A stretch of DNA of 64,000 nt. Origin: Leptospira venezuelensis. GTDB lineage: Bacteria > Spirochaetota > Leptospiria > Leptospirales > Leptospiraceae. Below, one piece after another: positions 43,064 to 52,255 of the stretch (within the stretch, counting starts at the first letter, position 1; each line of letters starts with the position of its first letter). Position numbers and translations under genes: made by a program. The notes beneath the pieces are model-generated. The model saw nothing but the letters and a program-made list of their open reading frames with translations. It did no database searches and had not been told where the DNA came from. The stretch is taken from NCBI RefSeq assembly GCF_002150035.1, contig NZ_NETS01000008.1:596272-660271 (forward strand), given 5' to 3'.

Positions 43064-43821
43064 ATCTGAACGCAATCAAAGCCATCTATTTTTTCGAAAT
43101 GGCAAGAACAAGAAGAACCTTGATGCAAAGTATTGCGTCACCCGTTCTTTCTACTTCTTTGTATTTTATCGTTTTCGGTTCTGCGATCGGCTCCAGGATC
43201 CAAGAGGTAAATGGAGTGTCCTATGGTTCTTTTATAGTACCTGGGCTTGTTATGCTTTCCTTATTAACTGAAAGTATCTCCAATGCTTCCTTCGGGATCT
43301 ATTTCCCTAAATTTACCGGAACCATTTACGAAATTTTATCCGCCCCTGTTTCCAGCATGGAAGCAGTAATCGGTTTCGTTGGAGCTGCAGCAACCAAGTC
43401 TTTGATCTTAGGATCCATCATGCTTGCAACAGCTTCTTTATTTGTGGAAATAAAGATCGCCCACCCACTCTTAATGGTGTTCTTCCTAATACTCACCTGC
43501 ATTTCTTTTAGTCTATTTGGATTTATTATAGGTATTTGGGCTGATAATTTCGAAAAACTGCAAGTAATCCCAATGCTTGTGATCACTCCTTTAGTCTTTC
43601 TGGGGGGAAGTTTCTATTCAGCAAATATGCTCCCTCCTTTCTGGCAAACTGTAACTTTATTCAATCCAATCCTTTATCTGGTAAGTGGATTTAGATGGAG
43701 CTTTTACGAAATCGGAGATGTAAGTCTTGAAATAAGCTTAGCGATGATCTCTCTCTTCCTAGTTTCTTGCCTATGCGTTGTAGCTTGGATGTTTAAGACT
43801 GGGTATCATATTAAAAAATAA
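43060..43821 (+). CDS. ABC-2 type exporter permease
   Basis: 253 residues with six membrane helices in the ABC-2 (NodJ/DrrB) pattern. The conserved late region is L-G-G-S-F-Y-S-A-N-M-L-P-P-F-W, followed by F-N-P-I-L-Y-L-V-S-G-F-R (about 187-212). It pairs with the ATPase upstream (ATGA overlap) to form an exporter. Similar pairs carry polysaccharides, lipids or drugs; the absence of linked biosynthesis genes leaves the cargo open. It is convergent with the SpoIIE gene; a hairpin (43839-43858) overlaps that gene's 3' end. Confidence 0.92.
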   Translation: MNLNAIKAIYFFEMARTRRTLMQSIASPVLSTSLYFIVFGSAIGSRIQEVNGVSYGSFIVPGLVMLSLLTESISNASFGIYFPKFTGTIYEILSAPVSSMEAVIGFVGAAATKSLILGSIMLATASLFVEIKIAHPLLMVFFLILTCISFSLFGFIIGIWADNFEKLQVIPMLVITPLVFLGGSFYSANMLPPFWQTVTLFNPILYLVSGFRWSFYEIGDVSLEISLAMISLFLVSCLCVVAWMFKTGYHIKK

Positions 43822-43841
43822 TAATATTTTGACCACGTAGC

Positions 43842-46800
43842 CTAAGATTCCTTAGGCTGCTCATTTCCATCAGAAAGCTTACTCAAATGCTTTTTCAAAA
43901 GTCCTAGCACCTTCAAAACAAATTCATTGGATGGATCCAATTGGAGAGCATCCTTTAAGATTGAATCCGCTCTATCAAAATTTTTAACTGCTATATAAAT
44001 TTCAGCAAGATTAGTCAGATTTTTAATATGAGAAGGTTCTCTCAAACGAAGACGTTCGCTGAAATCTAAAGCCTTTCTAATCTGACCGGCTTTCCTCGCC
44101 GCAAAGGAAGCTACATATAATATCTCGCTATCGATTGGATTCAGTTTAAAATAATCTTCCGCATATCTGGCTGCCTTTTGATAATCTTTTAATTTCAGAA
44201 AAAGTTTTATAAAATTCTTCTTCACCTCAGGAACTCTACTATCCAAAGATTCTGCTTCCTCTAAATAGCTAAGTGCTTCTTGGGTGTCTTTATTTAAGAA
44301 GGTTTCTTTTGCATTCCTAAGTAATTCTTTGATCCTTTGTCTTTTTTCATCATGAGGAATTGTATGTTTGCCATTTCCAGTGAAAGACAATCGAATAAGA
44401 GAAAGATCATCACTCAATTTACCATTATTCAAAATAACGTTATAAATTTCCTGGAGGTCTCCCTTTCCTTTCTCCACAGAATTTAAGAATAATTTCTCGT
44501 CATCGTTGATGATCCTATCACCATCCGAATCTATTCCTACGATAATATCATCCCTACCGTCAGACCCTACGAAGATACAATCTCCAGGCTCCAATTGGAA
44601 GGTTTTGATAAAAATTGTTCCCTCCACACCGGTAGTTCCCAATTTCCTGAACATGAACTCATTCTCTATAAAACTTGCTATTCCATCTCGATACAAAACT
44701 GTCCAAGGATGTTCTGCATTAATATAGTATAATATTCCAAGCTCATCATCCACAAGACCGATTACGGAAGAAACAAGCATGGACCCGTCAAAACTTTCGA
44801 ATACCTTATGTAACTCTATAAATGCATTTTTTAGCCATCTTTCCGGAGATTGTTTCTTAATCGTGTCCACTACTCTCGTTCGTTCAATGATAGATTCAAA
44901 GACAGATCCAAGAACCAATGCACCACCGGCACCCTGCATCGATTTCCCCATAGCATCTCCGTTCAAGAACACCGTGTAGGATCTCCCCTGCAAATCAATA
45001 TGATTGGAAATATTTAGGTCCCCACCGATCTCATCTTCATGTTTTCTAAAAGTGAATCTTTTCTTTTGTTTCAGGAGAAATTCTACCTTTACATTTTCTT
45101 GATTTGCCTTATTGGAACCCAAAGGTTTAATCAAAAGAGAAGTTAAAAAATAATCTGCATCCTGTTGTTGTTTTAACTCTTGGACTTCGTTTAAGGTTTG
45201 TTCTAATTCTTTGGTTCTATCTTTTACTTTTTCTTCCAGTTCGTTAGCATATTGCTCCAATCTTTTTCTAGCAGCTTGGATAGACCTTGCCATCCTATTA
45301 AAGGATCTTGCAATAAAGCCGATCTCGTCCTCAACCCTTGGAACCAATCTATATTCTAAATTTCCAGAATTTACTTCCGTCAATCCGACAACTACTTCTT
45401 CCATCGGTCTTACAATTGCGTTATGGAAGAAGAGCCTAAATCCGAAACTAATTGTAACGATCATAACTAAAAGACAGATCACCATTACTAAAGAAGGAGA
45501 ATGTAAATATTCCCTGAAAGATTTATAAGTGAATCCTACTTCGTAAATTTTTTCATTTTGAGGATGGACCACTAAATAAGCCAAATAGAACTCTGGAGTT
45601 TTTTCATTGGCTTTATTAAATTTTGCTCCTCTATACATCCTTTCTCCCACTTCTCTCAAAGAAGTTAAAGGAAGAATAAAAGACGATCTCACTTCCAATT
45701 CTGACTTTCCGGAGGAAATATCCTTTTCTACTTTTTTACGAACCTGTTCGAGGACCGATTTTAAGCCAATCTCTTCGGAGTTCAGAAGTTTAGCTACTGC
45801 AGCCGGATCATTTTTAGAAGGGAGATTAGAAAATTTATTTTTTATAATATTCAGTTTCTTATTTAGAAATCGAAAAAAATCAATAAGCTCAGCATCCGAA
45901 ACTATATCTTCCCCTTTTGATTCATAAAAACTTTTTATTCCTTCCGAGTATGCATAAAATTCCTTTGGTGAATCTGCAAGGATCGCTTTGGATCTTTCCC
46001 ATCTTTCTTTCGAGTTCAACGTTCCCAAATTGGTAAGTTTTCGAGTTACGTTGAAAAATTTAATCTCTAGACGATCTTCCGATTCGAACCTTGAGTCCTT
46101 CTCCCCTTTTTCCAAAACGAACTCTTTAGAGTCCGGATCAAAAGAGAGAAGATAGGCAAAACCCTCTGGTTTCTTCCCTTGAAACGCAGCAAGCTCTGAA
46201 GCCTGTCCCTTTAATGTATCAAAAGAAGTTTCATAACCATTTAATATAGCATAACCTACAAGCTGAAATGCCAAAAGAAAAGTAGCCATAGTCACGGCTA
46301 CGATCTTACTCAAAATTGTAGTTCTTTCTTTGGTAGCATTCGCATAAATGATCAGCACAAGAAAAAGACCGGCTACAAGTGCAATATCTGTAGTATGTTG
46401 GAATACTTTTCGGGAGATCGAACCGTCCCTACTCATTACATTCAGAATACCGGGAATAATCGTAATCGTAGAATAAGCGATCGCTATGTAAATGATCCAT
46501 CTTCTTTCCTTTCCCTTTTCGACGATAGCTCTCCATGTGGCTGAGGCTAAAAAGGAAAAGTTATATATCAAAATTATAATGGAGAATATTTTATAGAACT
46601 TGTGAGACTCAAAATCCCAATAATTACTCCCTATATTAAAACGATGGTCCGACTGTAATGTCACAGCAATAAATGTAGCTTCGACAATAGCAAGTCCAGC
46701 ATACAAAATAGAATAAACAGTTAAACCAAACTTAACGTTTCTAGGATTTGGGAAATAAAAGAAAAAGATAAAACATTGCACAAACCCCATCATTGGAGAA

Positions 46801-47021
46801 GGGATCGCTAACCAACGATGTATAATAGTCCATTGATCAAAAGAGATGAATGCAATAATATAAGCTAAATGAAATAAGGTCATCGCTAGGGTTGAAAGAC
46901 CCAAGTGAAATGCAGCCTTACTGCCATCTTTAATACTTAAAAAGAAGAAGGTAACGTAGATGGAAAAAAGGCAGGCAAGTAGAGAACCAAAAAAGTAAAA
47001 ATTGAAATAGAACTGATCCAT
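43842..47021 (-). CDS. membrane SpoIIE-type PP2C phosphatase with HAMP and TPR
   Basis: 1059 residues. Seven or so membrane helices span the first 265 residues, an extracytoplasmic region follows (about 270-515), and then a helix leads to HAMP (about 520-590). A coiled coil (about 580-640) connects to a SpoIIE/PP2C phosphatase domain (about 640-870). Its metal-binding D689 is in N-G-D-A-M-G-K-S, with S-D-G-R-D-D later and D-D-L-S-L-I-R-L at the end. The C-terminus (about 890-1050) holds TPR-like repeats. It should dephosphorylate a serine-phosphorylated target, probably an anti-sigma antagonist, in response to a membrane signal. A paralogue of the same plan is at 53400. Single gene, no ribosome binding site visible. 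Confidence 0.9.
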   Translation of the reverse strand: MDQFYFNFYFFGSLLACLFSIYVTFFFLSIKDGSKAAFHLGLSTLAMTLFHLAYIIAFISFDQWTIIHRWLAIPSPMMGFVQCFIFFFYFPNPRNVKFGLTVYSILYAGLAIVEATFIAVTLQSDHRFNIGSNYWDFESHKFYKIFSIIILIYNFSFLASATWRAIVEKGKERRWIIYIAIAYSTITIIPGILNVMSRDGSISRKVFQHTTDIALVAGLFLVLIIYANATKERTTILSKIVAVTMATFLLAFQLVGYAILNGYETSFDTLKGQASELAAFQGKKPEGFAYLLSFDPDSKEFVLEKGEKDSRFESEDRLEIKFFNVTRKLTNLGTLNSKERWERSKAILADSPKEFYAYSEGIKSFYESKGEDIVSDAELIDFFRFLNKKLNIIKNKFSNLPSKNDPAAVAKLLNSEEIGLKSVLEQVRKKVEKDISSGKSELEVRSSFILPLTSLREVGERMYRGAKFNKANEKTPEFYLAYLVVHPQNEKIYEVGFTYKSFREYLHSPSLVMVICLLVMIVTISFGFRLFFHNAIVRPMEEVVVGLTEVNSGNLEYRLVPRVEDEIGFIARSFNRMARSIQAARKRLEQYANELEEKVKDRTKELEQTLNEVQELKQQQDADYFLTSLLIKPLGSNKANQENVKVEFLLKQKKRFTFRKHEDEIGGDLNISNHIDLQGRSYTVFLNGDAMGKSMQGAGGALVLGSVFESIIERTRVVDTIKKQSPERWLKNAFIELHKVFESFDGSMLVSSVIGLVDDELGILYYINAEHPWTVLYRDGIASFIENEFMFRKLGTTGVEGTIFIKTFQLEPGDCIFVGSDGRDDIIVGIDSDGDRIINDDEKLFLNSVEKGKGDLQEIYNVILNNGKLSDDLSLIRLSFTGNGKHTIPHDEKRQRIKELLRNAKETFLNKDTQEALSYLEEAESLDSRVPEVKKNFIKLFLKLKDYQKAARYAEDYFKLNPIDSEILYVASFAARKAGQIRKALDFSERLRLREPSHIKNLTNLAEIYIAVKNFDRADSILKDALQLDPSNEFVLKVLGLLKKHLSKLSDGNEQPKES

Positions 47022-47046
47022 ATAGGCAGCATAAAAAGAATCTCGA

Positions 47047-47090
47047 AACCGGTTTCCGTCAAGAAGATTGTTTTTAGATTAGAACCGGTT
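47047..47090. promoter_or_regulatory. paired AACCGGTT sites upstream of the SpoIIE gene
   Basis: The 8-base palindrome AACCGGTT occurs at 47047-47054 and again at 47083-47090, 36 bp apart, in the 152-base space before the SpoIIE gene. A binding site for a dimeric regulator is possible; nothing links it to a known factor. Confidence 0.35.
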
Positions 47091-47150
47091 ATAGGAGAAA
47101 ACTCTAACGGAAATACCTATCTATAAAGCGATAGATATCATAATGCAATA

Positions 47151-47187
47151 ATCGTATAAAACCCAAGACTAAATTATAATCTTGGGT
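47151..47187 (-). terminator. terminator after pnkp
   Basis: On the minus strand, ACCCAAGA (47187-47180) pairs with TCTTGGGT (47168-47161), with an AT loop that contains the stop codon, followed by TTTTATA. A moderate terminator for the RNA-repair genes. Confidence 0.65.
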
Positions 47188-49747
47188 CTACATCTTCACT
47201 TTCTAACGCCAAAACTCCAAATACGGATTCGTGAATCCTACGTAATGGTTCCTTTTTAACGAAACGTTCTAATGCCTCAATACCTAAAGCGAATTCACGT
47301 AACGCCAAGGACCTTTTCCTAGCCAGTCCTCTTTTCCTTAACCTTTCAAGATTTTCAGGACGATCATATTCAGGACCGTATATTATTCGAAGATATTCAG
47401 GGCCTCTACATTTAATAGCAGGTTGCAATAAACCTTCCTTCCCAAAAGCAAGAAAGTCATAAGGTTTAACGACCATACCTTCTCCTCCTTTTGAAACAAG
47501 ATTCAACCACCAGCTAATCGCATCTTCGGTCTCCTTTTCTGATTCCAAATTTACCGATCTATATTCGGTTGCCCTTAGTAAGTTAGAGTCGAATCTACAA
47601 ATCTCCGAAATATTTTCCATGTGCCAAGCATGGGACTTGTCTGTATAAGTTTTTCCTTCTGTTGCAAGGATATGAAAAGGAGCCAACTTCAGGTCCGCAA
47701 TCGATTTCACCTCCCAGCAGTATCCAGAATATGCACTTTCATATTTCGAAACAGAGGTTTGTTTATTTTCAAAGTCTCCGATTAATTTGGAAGCCTCTTC
47801 AGATCCAAGATTTGCTGCTTGCTTTAATAAATGGATTGCATCCGAAAAAGAAGCGAACGCCGCGGAGTAAACTGCTGCATATTGATCTCGTATAAGAGCT
47901 TGGGCCTTCAACGACCACGGCATCAATTCTGAATCCATACATACCCAATCCGTCTGGAACTTCTCCCAGAAACCGCTAACGGTTAAAGCCCGATTCAGAT
48001 GATCTAGAAATTCCTTTTCAAGGCTTGGATCGTTAAAAAAGTTCCGACCCGTTCTAGTGTAACAAATCCCGAATCCCTCCTCTTCAATACCGAATCTAAG
48101 TTTTGCAATCTCTTCATTTTTACAAATCGTTATGATTGCACGAGAACCCATATGTTTCTCTTCACATACGATCTTCGTAATTCCCCTTTTCTGATAATAT
48201 TCGAACGCCTGTTGCGGATGTTCTAAAAATCCTGAAAGTTCGCTTGTAGAACATGGAGACATTGTAGGAGGAAGATAAATCAACCATTTAGGATTTACCG
48301 CAAATCGGCTCATCACCTCTAAGGTACTTATGGAATTTTCTTCCCTAATCGTGATATTATTTTTTAAACTAGTTTGAACAATTCGTTTACCAATCACATC
48401 TCCGATATCGAGTAAATCATCCTCCTCTTGTTGAGAAGAAAATCCGCCTTTCTGATCAAAATTTAATGGTTTAGCTGATTCATAATAGGTTTTCTTTGCA
48501 TCTACTTGTACAATTTCTTCTTCAGGATAACGTAATGCAGTTAGTTTACCACCAAACACGCAACCGGTATCTATATTGATTGTATTATTCAACCACTCCG
48601 CGTATTTTACAGGAGTGTGGCCGTAGACAACCTTTGCATGGCCGCGATATTCTCTTGCCCAAGGATATCTTACCGGCAATCCAAACTCATCAATTTCGCC
48701 GGTAGTTTCTCCATACATACAAAAACTTCGAACTGCACCAGATCCTCGCCCCTGCATCTCTTCTTTCAAGCCCGCATGAGCTACCACTAACTTTCCTCTG
48801 TCAAATACATAGTGACTGATCAAATTATCTAAAAAAGTTTGTATAGATTTTACAAAACCATCGGGAACTTTTTCCAATTGTTCTACTGTTTTCTCTAACC
48901 CGTGTTTTAAAGTGACCTTTTTGCCATTTAAATATTTTTGCAATTTCCAATCATGATTTCCGGCTACGCAGAAAGCAGCTCCTGAATTGACCATGGACAT
49001 CACAAGTCGAAGTACAGAAGGGGAATCTGGACCTCTGTCCACCAAATCTCCCACAAACACAACTTTTCTATTTTGAGGAGGAAGAATCTCAAAACCAAAA
49101 TTTAATCCGTCATCCTCCACTTCATGGATTATATAACCTAGTTTTTCTAAAAGCTCCTTGGTTTCTTCATAACAACCGTGGATATCTCCGATAATATCGA
49201 ATGGCCCCGATTCTTCTTTTTTATTGTTATATAATTTTTCTCGAATTATAGAAAGAACTGAATCCACTTCTTCTGGCGATTTCAGAACATAAATTTTGCG
49301 AAAACCTTCATCCCGTAGATTACGAATAGATCTTCTCAATTGGCTCCTCTGGTTTCGTATAACGTGAGGTCCAAAACTTCTATCTATCCTATGTTTATTT
49401 CTTTCTATACATATATTTTCCGGGATGTCCAGAACGATTGCGACAGGTAAACAATGGTATGCGCGAGAAATCTCAATAATGGGGCGACGTGATTCTTTCT
49501 GTACGTTTGTGGCATCCACTACGGTCAAAAGTCCCTTTTTTAGTCTTTTGCCTAATATGTAGTGCAGAAGTTCAAACGCATCTTCAGTCGCGCTTTGATC
49601 ATTTTCGTCGTTGGAAACAATTCCTCTACACTCGTCGGAGGAAAGAATTTCCGTTTTTAAAAAATGTTTTTTGGCGAAACTTGATTTGCCGGAACCCGAA
49701 GTGCCAATTAGTACCACTACAGATAACTCAGGTACATTAATATCCAA
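47174..49747 (-). CDS. pnkp: Pnkp: RNA 5'-kinase, 2',3'-phosphatase and ligase
   Basis: 857 residues from TTG 49747. A P-loop kinase domain comes first: G-T-S-G-S-G-K-S at 15-22 (K21, S22), D38, R116 and R123, the positions I recall for the Clostridium thermocellum enzyme. The calcineurin-like phosphatase domain follows with G-D-I-H-G (D188, H190), V-G-D-L-V-D-R-G, A-G-N-H-D and V-Y-G-H-T-P. The C-terminal adenylyltransferase domain has its nucleotidyl lysine at K531 in E-E-K-H-M-G-S-R. It repairs tRNA or other RNA cut by ribotoxins, healing both ends; it seals with Hen1's help. The frame opens at TTG 49792, but residue numbering matches homologues only from 49747. It overlaps the hen1 end by 11 bases. 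Confidence 0.93.
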   Translation of the reverse strand: MDINVPELSVVVLIGTSGSGKSSFAKKHFLKTEILSSDECRGIVSNDENDQSATEDAFELLHYILGKRLKKGLLTVVDATNVQKESRRPIIEISRAYHCLPVAIVLDIPENICIERNKHRIDRSFGPHVIRNQRSQLRRSIRNLRDEGFRKIYVLKSPEEVDSVLSIIREKLYNNKKEESGPFDIIGDIHGCYEETKELLEKLGYIIHEVEDDGLNFGFEILPPQNRKVVFVGDLVDRGPDSPSVLRLVMSMVNSGAAFCVAGNHDWKLQKYLNGKKVTLKHGLEKTVEQLEKVPDGFVKSIQTFLDNLISHYVFDRGKLVVAHAGLKEEMQGRGSGAVRSFCMYGETTGEIDEFGLPVRYPWAREYRGHAKVVYGHTPVKYAEWLNNTINIDTGCVFGGKLTALRYPEEEIVQVDAKKTYYESAKPLNFDQKGGFSSQQEEDDLLDIGDVIGKRIVQTSLKNNITIREENSISTLEVMSRFAVNPKWLIYLPPTMSPCSTSELSGFLEHPQQAFEYYQKRGITKIVCEEKHMGSRAIITICKNEEIAKLRFGIEEEGFGICYTRTGRNFFNDPSLEKEFLDHLNRALTVSGFWEKFQTDWVCMDSELMPWSLKAQALIRDQYAAVYSAAFASFSDAIHLLKQAANLGSEEASKLIGDFENKQTSVSKYESAYSGYCWEVKSIADLKLAPFHILATEGKTYTDKSHAWHMENISEICRFDSNLLRATEYRSVNLESEKETEDAISWWLNLVSKGGEGMVVKPYDFLAFGKEGLLQPAIKCRGPEYLRIIYGPEYDRPENLERLRKRGLARKRSLALREFALGIEALERFVKKEPLRRIHESVFGVLALESEDVDPRL

Positions 49748-51128
49748 GCGTGAATACCGCCATTTGAGTCGAAGCTCCAATGTTTTCCGCAACTTCTCCG
49801 ACAGGAAAAAATTCTACAGAATAGCCGAATTTATCGCAAATATTTCTAGACCAATCCTGAAATTCGGATCTAGTCCACTCAAAACGATGATCATGATGTC
49901 TGAATTTCTTTAGTTTTTCGTAAAGTACATTATATTCTTTATTCGGAGTAGTTAAGACAACCGTTTTAGGACGTGAGAATTCAAAGAGTACCCTCTCAAA
50001 AGATTTTAAGCGGTTCAAATCCATATGCTCGATTACTTCCACTACTGCAGCCGCATCAAAACCTTGTAACCTCGGATCTTTGTAAATAAGAGATCCTTGT
50101 ATAAATTTTAATCTTGCTCTTTGTCTTTCAGGGAGCTGCTCGTAATTTAATCTTTCTTTTGCCACTAAAAGTTCCGAATAAGAAACATCCATCGCCAAAA
50201 TTTCGGAGAATTGTTTATTCTCTAAAAGGATTTTGGCGAGCTTTCCCTCTCCACACCCTAAATCTAAAACTTTTTCTGCTCCAGATTCTAATATTTTTTT
50301 CACGACCTCTTTGAGCCTAATCTTGTTTAAAGATTCTTTCTTTACTCTATCCTCAGTTTCTTGAACTTCATTTTTTTCTTCTGCGATCTCATCATCAGTA
50401 AGCTTTTGTAATGCACTTTTTGCAAAATGTTTAATATTCAATAAATAACGTCCGACAATAGCCTGCTTTTGAGGATGAGAAGTAAGCCAACCTTCTCCCT
50501 TTTTGACTAACTTGTCTATTTCTCCCTTGTCTATAAAATAATGTTTATCCAAGTCTAAGGCTGGGATTAAAACATATAAATGAGAGAGAAGCTCCTTGAT
50601 TGTGATATTATTATTTAGCACCAGGGAGTAATATCTACTATCTCCCCAATCCGGAAACTTTGGATCCAAAGGAATTCTTTTTATTTCGCATTCGTATCCT
50701 AAAGGTTCAAAAAATGAACGAATTAAATTTTCTCCTCCCTTTGGAGCAGGAAGTACTGGAATTCGAACTTCTAGCGGGAACTGTTCGTGAACTAATTCAG
50801 GCCTTGTCTTACAGGTTCCGTTCAAGGCAGATGAAAGAGTTTGGGCAATCGCGACAGACAAGAAAGAAGACACTACATATGGTCTATCATTTACATATTG
50901 TTCTAGTGCAAATTGAGATTCTCCATTTTTCCGTTTTCCTCGAACCAAAGCAATTGGATCGATTTCCAACATCAAACAGAAGGTGGTTTTGTTTGGATTT
51001 CTTTCCGGGTAAAAATGAAGAACTCTCCCAAAAGAAAAATCAGAAGTCTGGAATTTTTCAGGATGTTTATGAAGCAAAAAACCTATATCGGTAGCCGGCT
51101 CCCTAGTCGTAGAAATTGTAAGTAACAT
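49737..51128 (-). CDS. hen1: Hen1: 3'-terminal RNA ribose 2'-O-methyltransferase
   Basis: 463 residues. The N-terminal half (about 1-250) is the bacterial Hen1 domain, which activates the Pnkp ligase. The C-terminal half is a class I methyltransferase. The SAM motif is L-D-L-G-C-G-E-G-K-L (about 291-300), and the metal site is E-V-I-E-H (about 363-367) together with the H-H-D-H-R-F-E-W histidines (about 409-416). It methylates the 2'-OH of the 3' end of cut RNA before Pnkp seals it, so the repaired site resists a second cut. The two genes overlap (hen1 first, pnkp second), as in other bacteria with this system. A promoter could lie in the 92 bases before 51128. Confidence 0.93.
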   Translation of the reverse strand: MLLTISTTREPATDIGFLLHKHPEKFQTSDFSFGRVLHFYPERNPNKTTFCLMLEIDPIALVRGKRKNGESQFALEQYVNDRPYVVSSFLSVAIAQTLSSALNGTCKTRPELVHEQFPLEVRIPVLPAPKGGENLIRSFFEPLGYECEIKRIPLDPKFPDWGDSRYYSLVLNNNITIKELLSHLYVLIPALDLDKHYFIDKGEIDKLVKKGEGWLTSHPQKQAIVGRYLLNIKHFAKSALQKLTDDEIAEEKNEVQETEDRVKKESLNKIRLKEVVKKILESGAEKVLDLGCGEGKLAKILLENKQFSEILAMDVSYSELLVAKERLNYEQLPERQRARLKFIQGSLIYKDPRLQGFDAAAVVEVIEHMDLNRLKSFERVLFEFSRPKTVVLTTPNKEYNVLYEKLKKFRHHDHRFEWTRSEFQDWSRNICDKFGYSVEFFPVGEVAENIGASTQMAVFTLGY

Positions 51129-51220
51129 AGAACAATAAAATTATCGTTTTCCCTCTAAAGACGGACAAATTAAAATAGAAAAGAAAGCTGAAAATCAAAA
51201 AGAAGGAATATCTTAAATTT

Positions 51221-52126
51221 TCATGCTCCCAACCTCTCCTGCTCCGAATTTCTAGGAGAAAGACCATGGATCCTTTTGTAAGCTTTTGAAAAAGCAAAGG
51301 CAGATGAGTAACCTACTGTTCTTGCAATCTCTTCCAAGGTAAAATTCTCTTCTGCCATCAAAGTTTTTCCCTTATCCATTCTTAATTTCGCCAAATAATC
51401 CATAGGAGTACATCCCAAAACATCTCTGAATCGATTTGCAATGGAAGCTCTTGAAACGCCAACCGATCTAGATAATTTTTCCAAGGTCCAAGGATAAGAA
51501 AGTTTTCTATGCAATGCCTCTAACGCTCTTAGAACCTTTTCATCTTTAAAGGCGCTTCTCCATCCTGGAGAAGAAGAAGGATGAATCTCCAACCAGTGTC
51601 GGATTACGTAGTAAAGAAGAATGTCGGTTAACCTTTGTAATATTAGATCAGAGCCGATACCCGAATCCAATTCCTGAGAGATCAATACTTGAGTGGTGTT
51701 TAACGGATGATGAGCTAAAACATCGGATGACTTTACTAAAATAAAATCCGGAAGTTCTAAGAAGAATGGATGTTGAGCCGAATCCGGAACCTCGTAACGA
51801 ACGGAAACGAATGTAGTCAGAGGTAGTTTCTCAGATTTTTTTTGTTTTTCGGACATATCCAAGAATTTGGAGATATGTACGACCTTATCATCGGGGGAAT
51901 ATACAAGTTCATGATCCAAACTTTTTGCAACGAATAGAATATCCCCTTTCTCCAAACGGATCAGCTCTCCCTTGATCCTTGCGTAACAAGAGCCTTGGGA
52001 AATAATATGGAATCCCCCGCTTCTTTCACATGGAAAACGAAATCCCCATGGTTTATATAGAGAAGTTCTTGCAAGCAGATCCGCCTTCCAGCCCGCATTA
52101 GTCAATATTTCTGAGAGAATGTCCAT
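51221..52126 (-). CDS. AraC-family regulator with N-terminal cupin domain
   Basis: 301 residues. A cupin-like ligand domain occupies about 1-180 (G-G-F-H-I-I-S-Q-G, then L-E-K-G-D-I-L-F-V), and the two AraC helix-turn-helix motifs lie at about 200-295. The first is L-E-K-L-S-R-S-V-G-V-S-R-A-S-I-A-N-R-F (key residues); the second is L-E-E-I-A-R-T-V-G-Y-S-S-A-F-A-F-S-K-A-Y. Members of this cupin-AraC group usually control a neighbouring oxidoreductase and often respond to small hydrophobic compounds. Divergent from the NmrA-like gene at 52256, which is its probable target; an inverted repeat lies between them. Confidence 0.88.
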   Translation of the reverse strand: MDILSEILTNAGWKADLLARTSLYKPWGFRFPCERSGGFHIISQGSCYARIKGELIRLEKGDILFVAKSLDHELVYSPDDKVVHISKFLDMSEKQKKSEKLPLTTFVSVRYEVPDSAQHPFFLELPDFILVKSSDVLAHHPLNTTQVLISQELDSGIGSDLILQRLTDILLYYVIRHWLEIHPSSSPGWRSAFKDEKVLRALEALHRKLSYPWTLEKLSRSVGVSRASIANRFRDVLGCTPMDYLAKLRMDKGKTLMAEENFTLEEIARTVGYSSAFAFSKAYKRIHGLSPRNSEQERLGA

Positions 52127-52145
52127 ATCTTAAGAGTAGACTAAA

Positions 52146-52181
52146 ATATCCAAAAGTCGATCTCTTTATACTATTGGATAT
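52146..52181. promoter_or_regulatory. inverted repeat between AraC regulator and NmrA gene
   Basis: ATATCCAA (52146-52153) and TTGGATAT (52174-52181) are perfect inverted copies separated by 20 bases, in the 129-base divergent promoter region. Candidate operator for the AraC protein or another dimeric regulator. AraC sites are more often direct repeats, so the assignment is open. Confidence 0.45.
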
Positions 52182-52255
52182 GTTTTTTAGATCCTTAGAC
52201 ATAGCCTAATTTAGGAACATCTTGTATCATTCAAAGTTACAGGAGAACAAATCAA

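Noticed and set aside
43839..43858. Terminator between the ABC permease and SpoIIE genes
   Set aside because: An 8-bp hairpin is present but overlaps the last SpoIIE codons and has no T run on either side.
50660..51094. 144-residue plus-strand open frame
   Set aside because: Antisense to hen1, whose coding sense is certain; no ribosome binding site.
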